A stretch of 64,000 nucleotides of DNA, from the NCBI GenBank assembly GCA_026416715.1, contig JAOAEQ010000007.1, positions 1 to 64,000 of the forward strand. The letters run 5' to 3'. Positions 21,043 through 30,394 of this stretch are shown here, one piece after another. This DNA comes from a bacterium (GTDB taxonomy: Bacteria > UBP4 > UBA4092 > JAOAEQ01). How positions within the stretch are numbered: position 1 is the stretch's first letter; every line of letters starts with the position of its first letter. The position numbers were made by a program, and so were the translations under genes. The notes under the pieces were generated by a model. The model searched no databases. It saw nothing but the letters and a program-made list of their open reading frames with translations, and was not told the origin of the DNA.

Positions 21043-22011
21043 ATGCCATTTCCAGTACAACGATTACGGCGTTTGCGGAAAACTCCACAACTTCGCAAAT
21101 TTATTCAGGAAACGAAATTATCTATTGACCATTTCGTTATGCCATATTTTGTTTGTCCTGGGAAAAAAATTAAGCTGCCGATTGAATCTATGCCGGGCAA
21201 TTTCCGCCTTTCAATTGATGAATTGGTTACCGCCGCTCAACAAACATATTCGCTGGGGATTCCGGCAATTCTATTATTTGGTCTTCCAGCAAAAAAAGAC
21301 GAAAAAGCATCCAGTGCATATGCTGATGATGGAATTGTTCAACAAGCAGTTCGTGCGATTAAATCTGCGGTACCAGAACTTATCGTTATTACCGATGTGT
21401 GTTTATGCGAATATACCAGCCATGGGCATTGCGGTATACTCAAGGATAGACAGGTGGATAACGATACGACGCTTGCTATCCTTGCACAAACCGCATTATC
21501 CCATGCGAATGCTGGTGCGGATATTGTTGCCCCATCAGATATGATGGACGGACGTGTTGCTGCTATCCGAAAGATATTAGATGAACATAATTATTCTGAT
21601 ATTCCGATACTAGCATATTCCGCGAAGTTTGCGTCTGCATTTTATGCGCCATTCCGGGAAGCAGTAGATTCTGCGCCGCAATTCGGTGACCGCAAAAGTT
21701 ACCAGTTGAATTCAGCAAACGCAAGAGAAGCATTACGTGAAATTGCGCTCGATATCGAAGAAGGAGCAGATATCGTTATGGTAAAGCCTGCGCTCGCGTA
21801 TTTGGATATTATTACTCGTGCAAAACAGACATTTAATATTCCAATTGCTGCATATAATGTTAGCGGCGAATTTTCGTTGGTTAAAGCAGCGGCAGAAAAA
21901 GGTTGGATTGATGAATCACAGGTGGTACTCGAAATTCTCACTAGTATTAAACGAGCAGGTGCGGATATTATTATCAGCTATTGGGCAAATGAAGTTGCGA
22001 AATTAATTTGA
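21043..22011 (+). CDS. hemB: Delta-aminolevulinic acid dehydratase (porphobilinogen synthase)
   Basis: 322 residues. HemB joins two 5-aminolevulinate molecules into porphobilinogen in tetrapyrrole synthesis. Zinc-type active site: Cys120, Cys122 and Cys130 in DVCLCEYTSHGHCG. The two active-site lysines are Lys195 (YSAKFAS) and Lys248 (MVKPALAYLD), the latter forming the Schiff base. AAGGA lies about 12 bp before the ATG. The gene is alone on the plus strand, divergent from rpoB, with its own promoter and terminator; other heme genes are not in the window. Confidence 0.97.
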   Translation: MPFPVQRLRRLRKTPQLRKFIQETKLSIDHFVMPYFVCPGKKIKLPIESMPGNFRLSIDELVTAAQQTYSLGIPAILLFGLPAKKDEKASSAYADDGIVQQAVRAIKSAVPELIVITDVCLCEYTSHGHCGILKDRQVDNDTTLAILAQTALSHANAGADIVAPSDMMDGRVAAIRKILDEHNYSDIPILAYSAKFASAFYAPFREAVDSAPQFGDRKSYQLNSANAREALREIALDIEEGADIVMVKPALAYLDIITRAKQTFNIPIAAYNVSGEFSLVKAAAEKGWIDESQVVLEILTSIKRAGADIIISYWANEVAKLI

Positions 22012-22066
22012 TAGAAAAATTTATTTTCCAACAATTTCATTTAAATGAAAACAAGAATATTATAAC

Positions 22067-22100
22067 AAGCAAACTCACCATTGATAAGTTTGCTTTTTTA
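22067..22100 (+). terminator. Rho-independent terminator of hemB
   Basis: Perfect 9-bp stem AAGCAAACT (22067-22075) / AGTTTGCTT (22087-22095), 11-nt loop, then TTTTTA. Confidence 0.9.
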
Positions 22101-22192
22101 TTCTTTATAAACTGAAATTGATCGGCAGTTAATAGATTTCTTAACTATCAAATCTACCACAAAATTGATACAACTGACTTTTATGTGGAGTC

Positions 22193-24820
22193 CTATTCTG
22201 AAGTTTGTCCGTTTAAGATAGCGTGATTTTTTGATTTGGGTTTAACTACGACCAATGCATAAGCATTCGGTTTAAAAAGATCGTTAGCTAATTTACGGAT
22301 ATCATCTTTTGTTACCGCATTAATCCGCATAGCGTATTGGTCAAGATTGTCATAACCAAGTCCGTACAGTTCATCGAGAGCAGATTCGAACGCTTGTGCA
22401 GAATTCGTTTGTGTATCAATCGCCTTATTTCCAATAAGTTCCTTTTTTGCGCGAATCAATTCTTCATCGGTCACATCCTCAGATTTAATTCGTTCGATTT
22501 CAGCGAGTATACTTTTAATTGCAATTTCAATTTTATCCGTTTCAGTACCAACATAGAAAATGTACATTCCGGGATCTAGACCAAGAACCGGTATCATACC
22601 AACATAATATGCTAACCCTTGTTTTTCACGAATAGTATCAAATAACCGGGATCCTTGTCCGGATAGGATTGCATTCATAACTTCACTAGTATATCTTCGA
22701 GGATCAGTAATTTTTATTCCATGGTAGCCGATGAGAATAACTGTTTGCTGTTTTTCTTTGGTTTTTGTAGTTGTGCGGATAGCAGTAATCGGTGATTCGG
22801 TTATTTCTTCCCGGTAGGGAATTATTGGGGTATCAAAGGACTCAAATACTTTTTGGATTTGATTGAGAACCGTTTCTGTACTTATATCACCGAAAATCGC
22901 AAGTACCGCATTTTTCGGAACGCAAAGTTGTTTGTAGAATTGGATGATATCATTCCGGGTAATAGTGGCAACAGTTGATTCCGTTCCAATAGTTAAACGA
23001 CGGTAGGGGTGGACTGTGAACAAAGTTTCGCGGAGTAATTTCATTGCAGCTGGGAAAACGTCATCTTCCTGACTGCGGATAGCCGCAAGAACATGCTGGC
23101 GTTCAATTTCCAACGCTGATTCTGGGAAAATCGGGTTTAAGACAATATCAGATAGGATATCTAATCCAAGAGATAAATCATCTTTTAAAATATCAATGGT
23201 TACGCCAAACGAATTATTTCCACTATAGGTATCAATCTTACCGCCAACCTGTGCGATTGATTCTGCAATTTGTTCTGCGGTTCGGTTTTTTGTGCCTTTT
23301 AATAACATTCGTTGGAGCAAATTGCAAATTCCGTTATTTTGGTCAGTTTCATACACCACTCCACCTTTAAAAACAAGACGAATACTAACTAACGGTAAAT
23401 CATGGTTCTCTTTAATTAGAACCGTTAAGCCACTTGGAAGTATAACCTTTTTAATTTTTTTTCTTTCCGTTTCTTGCTGACTTCTCACTTCTGTCTTCTG
23501 AATCTCAGATTCAGTTTTAGGTTTTAACACTGCAATTGTGAGATTCTCTGGTCGCAGATATTTTATCGCTACTCGTTGAACATCTTCTGCAGTTACCTGC
23601 CGAATTTTATCGAGATAAGTTTCAGAATAATGAATGTTATTCATCGTTACCGCATCATTTCCCAATTGTCCTGCTTGTCCTTGAACTGTTTCTTGTCGGA
23701 AAATAAACGAACTTGCGATCATTTTTTTCGCTTTAAGTAATTCTGTATCCGGAATAGGATGAGTTTGAATTTTTTTGATTTCATCAAAAATCGCTGATTC
23801 TGCGTGAATCCGTTTTTCTTCATTCAGCGTTGCAGAGATACCAAATATTCCTGGATAAGTCGGCGTTAATGACCAAACATTAATCGAATGAACTAGTCCT
23901 AATTTCTCCTTAATCTGTTGATACAATCGAGAACTGTTCCCTTCACCGAGAAGAACGGCAAGAACATCCAGCGGATATACGTCGTCACTATAAATGCTCG
24001 GGATATGATATCCCATTTCTAAATAAGTCTGATTAACCTCTTTTTCAACTTCAGCGCGCCGTAACCCGATCTGTGGTGGCTCTTCAGGAATATAGATTGG
24101 TGCTAGCTCTTTCCGAGTGAACTCTTTAAATGCAGATTCGATTTTCGGTTTTACCTCTTCCATTTTGAAGTCGCCTACGATAACCAATGTTAGATTGTTT
24201 GGAACGAATGTCCGCTGATAATATTTAACCAAATCATCCCGTGTAACTTGCGTAAACAGTTCACGATATCCGATGACCGGATGCCGATAGGGATGAACAG
24301 AATACGCTGTGCTCCAAAATAATCGGCTAACAATTCGGTCCGGTGCGTCAAGATTCATATTAATTTCTTTTAGAATAACTTGTTTTTCCTTTTCAAATTC
24401 TGCGGGTTCAAACGTTGAGTGCATGGTTACATCAGCAATAATATCAAGTCCAGTATCAAAGTGGTTACTGCCGATAACAATATGGAATACCAACCGGTCG
24501 ATTGAGGTATACGCGTTCAATTCACCGCCAGCTTCCCGAATTTCTTGCGCGATTTGGTTCACCTTCCGTTTTTCTGTTCCTTTGAACAGCATATGTTCCA
24601 TAAAATGCGATATCCCATACCCAAGATATTCATTTTCATGGATGCTCCCGCGATTACACCACATCTGCATCGCAATCACCGGCGCGGTATGTACTTCTTT
24701 CAACACGACTGTCATTCCATTATCCAAAGTATAACTGATAGCTGCGGGTTCTGCCTGAACGGTAATAGCGATTATGAAGCTGGAAATAATGAATAAGCTT
24801 AATCCAAGATTTTGAGACAT
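22193..24820 (-). CDS. Secreted two-domain M16 zinc metallopeptidase
   Basis: 875 residues with a signal peptide (1-23, ending VQA). The first M16 unit has the inverted zinc motif His72-Phe-Met-Glu75-His76 and the third ligand Glu152, 75 residues after the motif, so it should be active. The second unit (from about 435, after a polar linker near 420-430) has NLLQRMLLKGT where HxxEH should be, so it is the non-catalytic partner half, as in mitochondrial-processing and pitrilysin relatives. It probably degrades peptides in the periplasm. It converges with hemB and diverges from the DUF1189 gene. Confidence 0.92.
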   Translation of the reverse strand: MSQNLGLSLFIISSFIIAITVQAEPAAISYTLDNGMTVVLKEVHTAPVIAMQMWCNRGSIHENEYLGYGISHFMEHMLFKGTEKRKVNQIAQEIREAGGELNAYTSIDRLVFHIVIGSNHFDTGLDIIADVTMHSTFEPAEFEKEKQVILKEINMNLDAPDRIVSRLFWSTAYSVHPYRHPVIGYRELFTQVTRDDLVKYYQRTFVPNNLTLVIVGDFKMEEVKPKIESAFKEFTRKELAPIYIPEEPPQIGLRRAEVEKEVNQTYLEMGYHIPSIYSDDVYPLDVLAVLLGEGNSSRLYQQIKEKLGLVHSINVWSLTPTYPGIFGISATLNEEKRIHAESAIFDEIKKIQTHPIPDTELLKAKKMIASSFIFRQETVQGQAGQLGNDAVTMNNIHYSETYLDKIRQVTAEDVQRVAIKYLRPENLTIAVLKPKTESEIQKTEVRSQQETERKKIKKVILPSGLTVLIKENHDLPLVSIRLVFKGGVVYETDQNNGICNLLQRMLLKGTKNRTAEQIAESIAQVGGKIDTYSGNNSFGVTIDILKDDLSLGLDILSDIVLNPIFPESALEIERQHVLAAIRSQEDDVFPAAMKLLRETLFTVHPYRRLTIGTESTVATITRNDIIQFYKQLCVPKNAVLAIFGDISTETVLNQIQKVFESFDTPIIPYREEITESPITAIRTTTKTKEKQQTVILIGYHGIKITDPRRYTSEVMNAILSGQGSRLFDTIREKQGLAYYVGMIPVLGLDPGMYIFYVGTETDKIEIAIKSILAEIERIKSEDVTDEELIRAKKELIGNKAIDTQTNSAQAFESALDELYGLGYDNLDQYAMRINAVTKDDIRKLANDLFKPNAYALVVVKPKSKNHAILNGQTSE

Positions 24821-24880
24821 ACCCCAACCCCCATAGATTAACAGGTATTAACAGCAGATTATACAGAAAAATCCTTAAAA

Positions 24881-24909
24881 ATTATAACACGAAAGAATAG
24901 GTTTATCAG
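24881..24909 (-). promoter_or_regulatory. Putative promoter of the M16 peptidase gene
   Basis: Minus strand CTGATA (24909-24904), 17-bp spacer, TATAAT (24886-24881). A second TATAAT lies at 24863-24858. The site is about 60 bp upstream of the start. Confidence 0.45.
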
Positions 24910-25029
24910 TTATTAGTTGTAGGTTTTTAGTTGTTAACCTTACAACCATCGAGATAAGGCATTGGAATATAGTGACTTTGTATTATAAAATTGTTACATA
25001 TCAAATTATTCGTTATAGGAGATAAACAT

Positions 25030-25830
25030 ATGGATGGTAAACCGCAGGGAATATTTAATTCGATTCCACAAAGTTGTTTTAATTTCAAGTTTTATCAGGA
25101 AATCGCTAAGCAAAAGGTTTGGAAATCGATTCTTTATCTTTCGCTATTACTCCTAATCGTTGCACTCATTCTCACGGTATATTATGGAACGAAACTGCAA
25201 CAGGTGATTTATGAAGGGAATAAAATCGCGAAACAATATCTGCCGGAAATTAGGATTGTTAATGGACAAGCGCAGGTTAACGTTCAGCAGCCATATATCG
25301 TCTATAAAGATGAAACCTTTATTATAATGATTGATACTACTGGCCAATATACCTCGATTGATACTATTTATCAGGGTGGGATGCTTTTAACCCAAAACAG
25401 TCTGATTGTTAAAGAAAGCGAACTGGTGAGTCGAATCTATGAATTATCACAGTTTCCAGATATGGTAATTAATAAACAAACCATTGAACAATGGACGAAA
25501 ATTGCAATTATTGTTCTTTGGATAGCATTACCAATTGGATTATATTTCTATCAGATTGTTGTTAAATGGTTGCAGATATTCATATTCAGTTTGTTCACCC
25601 TAAGTTTAAATAATACCATGAAAACCAACCTGAAATATTCACAACTGGTAAATATTGGGATTTATGCGCTTACCGCTCCGGTTATCCTCGATTTGATATA
25701 CGTGCTAGTCGGTCGACCAAATCCCCTCTTTATATGGCTCTATATAATCGTCTATGCGATGTATCTTTTTATGGCAATGAAGAACCTGAAAGCGCAAGAT
25801 AATGTTTCCCAGATTCCTTTTAACCTTTGA
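25030..25830 (+). CDS. DUF1189-family membrane protein
   Basis: 266 residues from the ATG at 25030, supported by AGGAGAT 7 bp upstream; an in-frame ATG at 24991 lacks one. The N-terminus PQGIFNSIPQSCFNFKFYQEIA followed by a membrane helix (about 35-55), an extracytoplasmic domain of about 110 residues and four or so C-terminal helices fits DUF1189, an uncharacterised membrane family. The soluble part contains alternating beta-rich sequence. Function unknown. It is followed by another small membrane protein gene on the same strand. Confidence 0.72.
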   Translation: MDGKPQGIFNSIPQSCFNFKFYQEIAKQKVWKSILYLSLLLLIVALILTVYYGTKLQQVIYEGNKIAKQYLPEIRIVNGQAQVNVQQPYIVYKDETFIIMIDTTGQYTSIDTIYQGGMLLTQNSLIVKESELVSRIYELSQFPDMVINKQTIEQWTKIAIIVLWIALPIGLYFYQIVVKWLQIFIFSLFTLSLNNTMKTNLKYSQLVNIGIYALTAPVILDLIYVLVGRPNPLFIWLYIIVYAMYLFMAMKNLKAQDNVSQIPFNL

Positions 25831-26059
25831 AACAAAAACACCTGGGATTTTCCTTATAACTCTATAATTATCAATCATTAGCGCAATATTTCTTGACCAA
25901 ATTTGATTTCTAGAGTTAAGGGAATAAGATATAGAAATAACAGACATCCATATATCTCACTTTAGTATCTTGTATCTTGCTAAGATTACATGATTCTTCT
26001 TTACAGGAAGAGAAATTCAGAGATAAAAACTGCGCAGATTAACCTAATCTGATTCAATT

Positions 26060-26368
26060 ATGCTGTTGATTAAAAAAAGAGCTAAATCAGAGTTTAATTC
26101 GCTGATGCATATTTTTTTCCGGTTTATCATCTCCGCAATATTCGGTGGATTCATTTCGTTTATTTTCCTCTATGTTTTTCTCGATTTGATTTTAATGGCT
26201 TCTGCTGCTAAGCAATGGAAGTTTATCAGCATCATTTTAATCCATGCGGTATGGATTCTTCCGACGATTTGGGGGATTCTCGGAATATTCTATTTCGAAA
26301 AAATGCTGTCCCTTGCCCAGAAATCATTCGAACGATTTATCAAAATCATCCTTTGGCCATTTTATTAG
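26060..26368 (+). CDS. Small predicted membrane protein
   Basis: 102 residues with two strongly hydrophobic segments, about 17-48 (FRFIISAIFGGFISFIFLYV) and 58-78 (IILIHAVWILPTIWGILGIF), and basic ends. No family is recognised and no good Shine-Dalgarno is visible; a later Met (codon 16) is an alternative start. It is called as a gene for its length and membrane-like composition in an otherwise empty 750-bp stretch. The surrounding gaps 25831-26059 and 26369-26577 are AT-rich without other features. Confidence 0.5.
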   Translation: MLLIKKRAKSEFNSLMHIFFRFIISAIFGGFISFIFLYVFLDLILMASAAKQWKFISIILIHAVWILPTIWGILGIFYFEKMLSLAQKSFERFIKIILWPFY

Positions 26369-26577
26369 TGATACTTTCAAAAAGAAGAATTTGAAAAAAC
26401 CAAAGTTAAGAATTTCTTGCCTCTTTTCAAAAAAGTTTGGGAATTTGTACAGAAAAAGCGAACTAATTCAGATAATCCTAATTTTAATTTTGCTACAGAT
26501 CAACGCAGAGTTTTCAACTTCGCAGATAGGTTTAATTCTAATCAGTTTTAATTCCGCTTCAGGTGGATTAGTCTGGG

Positions 26578-27852
26578 CTATAATAAGTTTTGGTAAGTAG
26601 TATAGTAAAGGTCTAAATATTTCTCCCAAGAAAGATGGTTGATAGCCGTAGTTCGGCAGCGGGAAGCGAGTGTTTCTCGGTCAGCGAGATGGACTAATAA
26701 TTTCTGTAACTGTAGGATAGTATAACTTTCATTGTGCAGGTCAATCACAATACCTACCTGTTCCTGTTCGATAATCGTCTGGGTATCTCCAATATTCGGA
26801 TATGCGATAACCGGCACCCCACATGCCAGATATTCCGCAAATTTCACTGGAGACGCGACTTTGCTAATTATCGAGGGGAACCGAACCAACAATGCGATAT
26901 CACATGCGCAGAGATAATCAGGCATCTCCTTGAATTCGGGAGTATACGACTTAATTAAATCCAAAATCCGTATATCGAAATCAGAAACTTTCTGTAAATA
27001 ATTTTGAATTTTGGCTTTATCAGGAGTTAATAAGAATAAAAGCGCATCAGTGCGCAGTTTTAGAATGTGCTGGAATAGTTGTATCCCGCCCTCAAGATAT
27101 TGATAGGGAACAAACGCACCTACGGTAAAAACAACTACCAGGTTATCTTCTACCCCTAACTTTTTTCGTAATGCTATCCGCTTTTCAGAATTATAACTAA
27201 AGTGGTTGATATCAACGCAACATGGCGTGATAAGCGGTTTTAAAGTTGGAATAATTTTCTGATAATGTTGGGCAAACGGTTCCGAGAGAACATAAACCCT
27301 ATCCGCATTCTTCAGCAGCCATTTTTCAATGTGTTTCCAAACTCGATATTTTCGGTGGGATTCCTGCCAACCTTGTGCTAACGCGAGTTCTTCTGGAATT
27401 AAGCCCCGCGGGTCGAAGATGAACTTCTTCCGCAGCAACTTTTTGCAGAATACGCCGATTATTCCTGGGATATAACTGCGGGTATGAATAATCTGGATCT
27501 GATATCGAAGAAGAGTATACAACGTAATCCAACCTAACAAGTTTAAATCAATAAGCAAAGCTAAGTTTGACCAAACTCGCTGCCAGAAAGATTTATTTGC
27601 GCTATCCATCCTTAGAGATTCAGAAAGAAAACGGGGAATAATGATAACTCGAATTCCGGATTGAGCTAGTTCTTTGCGAAATGTGGATTTCAATGCTTGG
27701 TTTAGAAATTCTTTCCACCGTTCGACGGTAATCAGAGTAAACTTCAAATCGTTCGGATATTTCGTAGAAAGCAGTTTTAGGAGGGTCTCAACCTGTGATC
27801 GTAATATACCGAGAGTCATTACGCTGTTATAAGTTAAATATAAAATATTCAT
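26578..27852 (-). CDS. Glycosyltransferase, GT4-like
   Basis: 424 residues, two Rossmann-like halves (GT-B). The acceptor half opens MNILYLTYNSVM and includes IIHTRSYIPGIIGVF; the donor half has TVGAFVPYQYLEGGIQLF and KFAEYLACGVPVIAYPNIGDTQTII, the family 4 nucleotide-sugar signature with a Glu in place of the usual E-x7-E pair. It is the last gene of a four-gene polysaccharide group (wzx and three GTs) read on the minus strand. Probably adds one sugar of a surface glycan; donor and acceptor unknown. Confidence 0.82.
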   Translation of the reverse strand: MNILYLTYNSVMTLGILRSQVETLLKLLSTKYPNDLKFTLITVERWKEFLNQALKSTFRKELAQSGIRVIIIPRFLSESLRMDSANKSFWQRVWSNLALLIDLNLLGWITLYTLLRYQIQIIHTRSYIPGIIGVFCKKLLRKKFIFDPRGLIPEELALAQGWQESHRKYRVWKHIEKWLLKNADRVYVLSEPFAQHYQKIIPTLKPLITPCCVDINHFSYNSEKRIALRKKLGVEDNLVVVFTVGAFVPYQYLEGGIQLFQHILKLRTDALLFLLTPDKAKIQNYLQKVSDFDIRILDLIKSYTPEFKEMPDYLCACDIALLVRFPSIISKVASPVKFAEYLACGVPVIAYPNIGDTQTIIEQEQVGIVIDLHNESYTILQLQKLLVHLADRETLASRCRTTAINHLSWEKYLDLYYTTYQNLL

Positions 27853-27989
27853 ATTTTATAAAATCCGAGTATCGACCACCGAAATCCGAAGCGAAAATAA
27901 AAACATAGAGACTAAAGACATACAAAGTAAAGCCAGACTTGTCAATAAAAACTTTGAAATAAGCATAATTTAATTTCGCATCGCTAAGT

Positions 27990-29153
27990 TTATATTTTAC
28001 ATATGCTTTTATAGATTCTTTCCGTTTCTTCCGCCATACGGTCAACAGTGAACATTGTTTCCGCTCGGGTACGTGCAGAATATCTCATCTGATTCCATTT
28101 CTCTTTATTCTGATATAATTCCCGAATCGCATTTGCTAGTTTATCAGTATCGCCTGCAGGAATACAAATTCCGACTTCTGGAGTAACCACTTCTGGTAAA
28201 GCACCGGTATTCGAGGCGATAACAGGTGTTCCACAAGCTAGCGCTTCTGCCGCAACGAGCCCGAACGCAGGTGCGGTTAGTTCTGGAATTATAAAAATAT
28301 CTGCTGCACTATACAAGTATGGTAATTCTGCTTCTGATACTTTTCCTAAAAATCGTACTTGTTGGGTAAGTTTTCTGGTTTTCGCTCTCTCTTTTAGCTT
28401 AATAAGATATGGTCCTTCTCCAGCAATAATAAGTTGATATGGGATATCTTTGAGATTGATAACTGCCTCAAGGAGAATCTGGAATCCTTTACTTTCAATT
28501 ATTCTTCCGAAAGCAAGTAAAGTTAAATCTGATGAGAATCCGAATTTCTGTTTTGCGTCCGATTTATTATGCGGCTGAAAATAAGCGGTATCTATCCCTA
28601 GATAAACAACCGATAATTTTGGTTTGATATGCTTTTGGTCTTTCAGAAGCAATTGTTTTGAAAAATAGCTATCTACTACAATCGCATCAGCCCGGGTTAA
28701 TAATTGATGATATAATGGGGTAACTCCTAACCGGTTACGATGTTTCCAGAGATGAGATAATGAAAACTTTTTAGTAAACAAAAGTGTTTCAGAAGTTAAT
28801 GTGCCATGGATGGTAACTACCAACGGTTTAGTTTTTTTAAACATATATCCGAACCCAGCGAATCCCTGTGCATGGATGATATCGAACGACTCTTGTTTAT
28901 CCAATTCATTTATTAATTTTGCTGATTCTCTAAAAAAGGACAAAGAATATCGTCCGGGTTTTGTCTTTGGAATATAAACAATATTAATTGCGGATGGCGG
29001 ATTGTTAATTGCGGATGGAGTGAATTGAGCAGAAGTAATTATAGTAATTTTATGCCCACGATGTTGTAATGCGTGCGCTAGAGTAAATGTATGCGTTTCT
29101 AGACCGCCATAGTGATGAATTGGTATAGCGCGCGATAATAAGCAAATATGCAT
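27990..29153 (-). CDS. Glycosyltransferase family 4 protein
   Basis: 387 residues. Typical GT4: N-terminal GGLETHTFTLAHALQHRGH, VVTIHGTL, and donor-site FGRIIESKGFQILLEAV and APAFGLVAAEALACGTPVIASNTGALPE, carrying the E-x7-E pattern. Residues about 46-59 hold a 7-residue tandem duplication (PSAINNP/PSAINIV) from a 21-bp direct repeat at 28984-29018. It lies between the other two glycosyltransferases, with gaps of 137 and 99 bp. The role in surface glycan assembly is inferred from the neighbours. Confidence 0.88.
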   Translation of the reverse strand: MHICLLSRAIPIHHYGGLETHTFTLAHALQHRGHKITIITSAQFTPSAINNPPSAINIVYIPKTKPGRYSLSFFRESAKLINELDKQESFDIIHAQGFAGFGYMFKKTKPLVVTIHGTLTSETLLFTKKFSLSHLWKHRNRLGVTPLYHQLLTRADAIVVDSYFSKQLLLKDQKHIKPKLSVVYLGIDTAYFQPHNKSDAKQKFGFSSDLTLLAFGRIIESKGFQILLEAVINLKDIPYQLIIAGEGPYLIKLKERAKTRKLTQQVRFLGKVSEAELPYLYSAADIFIIPELTAPAFGLVAAEALACGTPVIASNTGALPEVVTPEVGICIPAGDTDKLANAIRELYQNKEKWNQMRYSARTRAETMFTVDRMAEETERIYKSICKI

Positions 29154-29252
29154 AATTCAATGAATCCAAATATTGAAATTCGACACAAATTACGAATGTT
29201 TAAATCCTAAATAAAAGAAAAATTAGTATATTAGTTATCATCCAGTTTCATT

Positions 29253-30383
29253 TCATGAATGCTGATCTAAGGAGAGTATTTCTTCATAGACTTTCAAAAC
29301 TTCTTGCGCATGCCGGTCGCTGCTAAATTCAGCTATTGCACGGTTGCGACCAGCGTATCCCATTTGTTTTGCTTTCTCAGGATGGTTTAATAATGTTAAA
29401 CATGCATCCGCTAATCTCTGTGCATTGGCTGGGGGAACTAGGATTCCCGTTACTCCATCTATCACCGCTTCGGGTATCCCATCGACATTACTGGCAACGA
29501 CAGGTATCCCCGCTGCCATTGCTTCCAATACTATTCGAGGTAGCGGATCCCAGAGCGAAGGTACTACGCAAATATCTATACTCTGCAGAATATCAAAAAT
29601 ATTGTGTTGCCAGCCGACAAAATGAACATCCGATTGTATCCCAAGTTGCTGGGTCAATACTTCCAAATATTTACGAATTGTCCCATCACCAATAATGAGA
29701 AATTGTGGTTTCGGGTTCTGTTTTAAAATTAGTTTTGCTGCCTGGAGAAAATAGGTATGTCCTTTTTGTTTCGGAATAAGCCGTGAGATTAACGCGATTA
29801 CCGGTTTGTTTGGGAGTAATCCGAGATTTCGTAAAATGGAAGGTTTATCCAGCGCGGGATTAAGTTCTAATATTTTCGTACCATTTCGAATGGTAATCAC
29901 TTTATCGCCAGGAATTTTTAATTTATCAATCGTATTGTGTCGGACAGCGTCAGAGACCGCAATAATTTTGTTCTGACGAGTAGCAATGAGCCGAGTTAAA
30001 CATATATAAACGTATTTTTTCCAATTAGGAAGCGGTCCCTTATTAATCATATTATGTATTGTGGTAATTAACGGACGTCGAGTTTTCCATGCAAGGATGA
30101 AACCAATAAAATCTGCTTTCAATTCGTGCGTATGAATTATATCAATCTGTTTCTGTAAAATCATTTGTGATAACTGGTTATATAAGGAAATCCGGAATGG
30201 TGCGTTTAAATCCATCGGAATCCATTCAATACCACTTTTTTTTATTTCCGATTCGAAGGAACCGTTTTGTGGAGAAATAATTAAGGTTTTACATCCGAGT
30301 TTTTCTAATTCCTGGCAGAGCAGTAGAGTATGTATAGGCGACCCGCCAATATTCGATGAACTAATCAAATGTAAAATTCGCAT
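29253..30383 (-). CDS. Glycosyltransferase family 4 protein
   Basis: 376 residues. GT4 signatures: SSSNIGGSPIHTLLLCQEL at the N-terminus, IIHTHELKADFIG, ITTIHN, donor-site LISRLIPKQKGHTYFLQAA, and WDPLPRIVLEAMAAGIPVVA with E-x7-E-like spacing and DGVTGILVPP. It starts 11 bp after the flippase gene ends, so it is almost certainly co-transcribed with it. Confidence 0.9.
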   Translation of the reverse strand: MRILHLISSSNIGGSPIHTLLLCQELEKLGCKTLIISPQNGSFESEIKKSGIEWIPMDLNAPFRISLYNQLSQMILQKQIDIIHTHELKADFIGFILAWKTRRPLITTIHNMINKGPLPNWKKYVYICLTRLIATRQNKIIAVSDAVRHNTIDKLKIPGDKVITIRNGTKILELNPALDKPSILRNLGLLPNKPVIALISRLIPKQKGHTYFLQAAKLILKQNPKPQFLIIGDGTIRKYLEVLTQQLGIQSDVHFVGWQHNIFDILQSIDICVVPSLWDPLPRIVLEAMAAGIPVVASNVDGIPEAVIDGVTGILVPPANAQRLADACLTLLNHPEKAKQMGYAGRNRAIAEFSSDRHAQEVLKVYEEILSLDQHS

Positions 30384-30394
30384 TGTACCGATTT

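Noticed and set aside
22193-24820. Second M16 domain read as damaged by mutation
   Set aside because: Loss of HxxEH in one half is normal for two-domain M16 peptidases, so it is not evidence of decay.
26244-26600. 118-codon open frame on the plus strand
   Set aside because: It overlaps the 102-residue membrane protein in another frame and the end of a glycosyltransferase gene, with no motif or ribosome-binding site.
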